The notes below the pieces were generated by a model. The model ran no database searches and had not been told where the DNA came from. It was given only the letters and a program-made list of their open reading frames with translations. This document shows positions 6,376 through 6,455 of a DNA stretch of 6,455 nucleotides, piece after piece. This DNA comes from an uncultured Comamonadaceae bacterium. Its GTDB lineage: Bacteria; Pseudomonadota; Gammaproteobacteria; Burkholderiales; Burkholderiaceae. The stretch spans positions 1 to 6,455 of the forward strand of contig CAMLSD010000174.1 of the NCBI GenBank assembly GCA_946482595.1, read 5' to 3'. A program made the position numbers and the translations under genes. Numbering within the stretch: position 1 is the first letter of the stretch; each line of letters begins with the position of its first letter.

Positions 6376-6409
6376 CCCTCTCCCGCCTGCGGGAGAGGGT
6401 TGGGGAGAG
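6376..6409. repeat. REP-like hairpin unit B, inverted relative to unit A
   Basis: A perfect hairpin at 6376-6399 has arms CCCTCTCCCGC and GCGGGAGAGGG (11 bp) around CT, followed by TT and GGGGAGAG (6402-6409). Read on the minus strand it is CTCTCCCC-AA-CCCTCTCCCGC..., matching the head-plus-stem order of unit A on the plus strand. The two units therefore form an inverted pair like a BIME. Each is preceded on the plus strand by GGTGTGG (6301 and 6367). A role in protecting or processing the urt mRNA is possible but unproven. Confidence 0.75.
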
Positions 6410-6455
6410 TGCACTCCCCCATGCCCGCGGCAAGGGCGCCACGGCCAGCCGGTGT
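6410..6455. other. Right-edge remnant with no assignable gene
   Basis: These 46 nt lie where the 3' end of urtB would be expected, but I recognise no UrtB sequence. No minus-strand frame contains a stop between the right edge and the urtC start, so a urtB stop, if the gene is adjacent, is most likely beyond the window. The rest of the spacer between the repeats and urtC (6253-6313) is pyrimidine-rich on the minus strand and holds nothing I can name. Confidence 0.4.

Noticed and set aside
6253..6414. 54-codon N-terminal extension of UrtC from GTG at 6414
   Set aside because: It is encoded by the inverted hairpin repeats, is low-complexity Pro/Gly/Arg, and lacks similarity to permease N-termini.
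1..6455. CRISPR array, tRNA, rRNA, insertion sequence or phage genes
   Set aside because: No regularly spaced direct repeats, no cloverleaf or rRNA-like stretch and no transposase, integrase or phage motifs seen on either strand.

Overview
The window is about two-thirds GC and densely packed, with GTG starts, 4-nt start/stop overlaps and GC-rich shadow frames. The protein families (a UrtCDE urea importer, a TAXI-type TRAP receptor, and DUF849/BKACE next to an aminotransferase) fit a betaproteobacterium of the Burkholderiales, probably near the Comamonadaceae. That placement is an inference from gene content and composition; no rRNA or other marker gene is present. Every gene I can support lies on the minus strand, so transcription runs from the right edge to the left.

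Right half (6455 down to 3494): urtC, urtD and urtE, the inner-membrane permease and the two ATPases of a urea ABC importer. urtC and urtD overlap by ATGA; urtE follows urtD after 57 nt. urtA and urtB are expected beyond the right edge. Upstream of urtC, a spacer of about 200 nt holds two inverted REP-like hairpin units and no recognisable gene.

Middle (3493 to 3404): a 90-nt intergenic gap. It has a GC-rich palindrome just after the urtE stop, then a sigma70-like promoter (TTGAAA, 18 nt, TAGAAT) overlaid by two related dyads built on TGAAACA/TGTTTCA. This looks like the control region of the next operon and the likely target of its own RpiR-type regulator.

Left half (3403 down to 1): a tightly coupled cassette of an RpiR/MurR-family regulator (HTH plus SIS), a class III PLP aminotransferase, a BKACE (beta-keto acid cleavage enzyme) and the N-terminus of a periplasmic TAXI-family TRAP receptor cut by the left edge. 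The first two junctions overlap by 4 nt (ATGA; GTGA or a close ATG start), and the receptor begins 25 nt after the BKACE stop with a strong Shine-Dalgarno.

Together the cassette reads as: import an amine-bearing organic acid, transaminate it to a 3-oxo acid, then exchange with acetyl-CoA to give acetoacetate plus a new acyl-CoA. This would be a beta-amino-acid (or related) catabolic route under RpiR control. The individual families are known; the combined pathway, its substrate and its regulation are my inference and are the most interesting part of the window.
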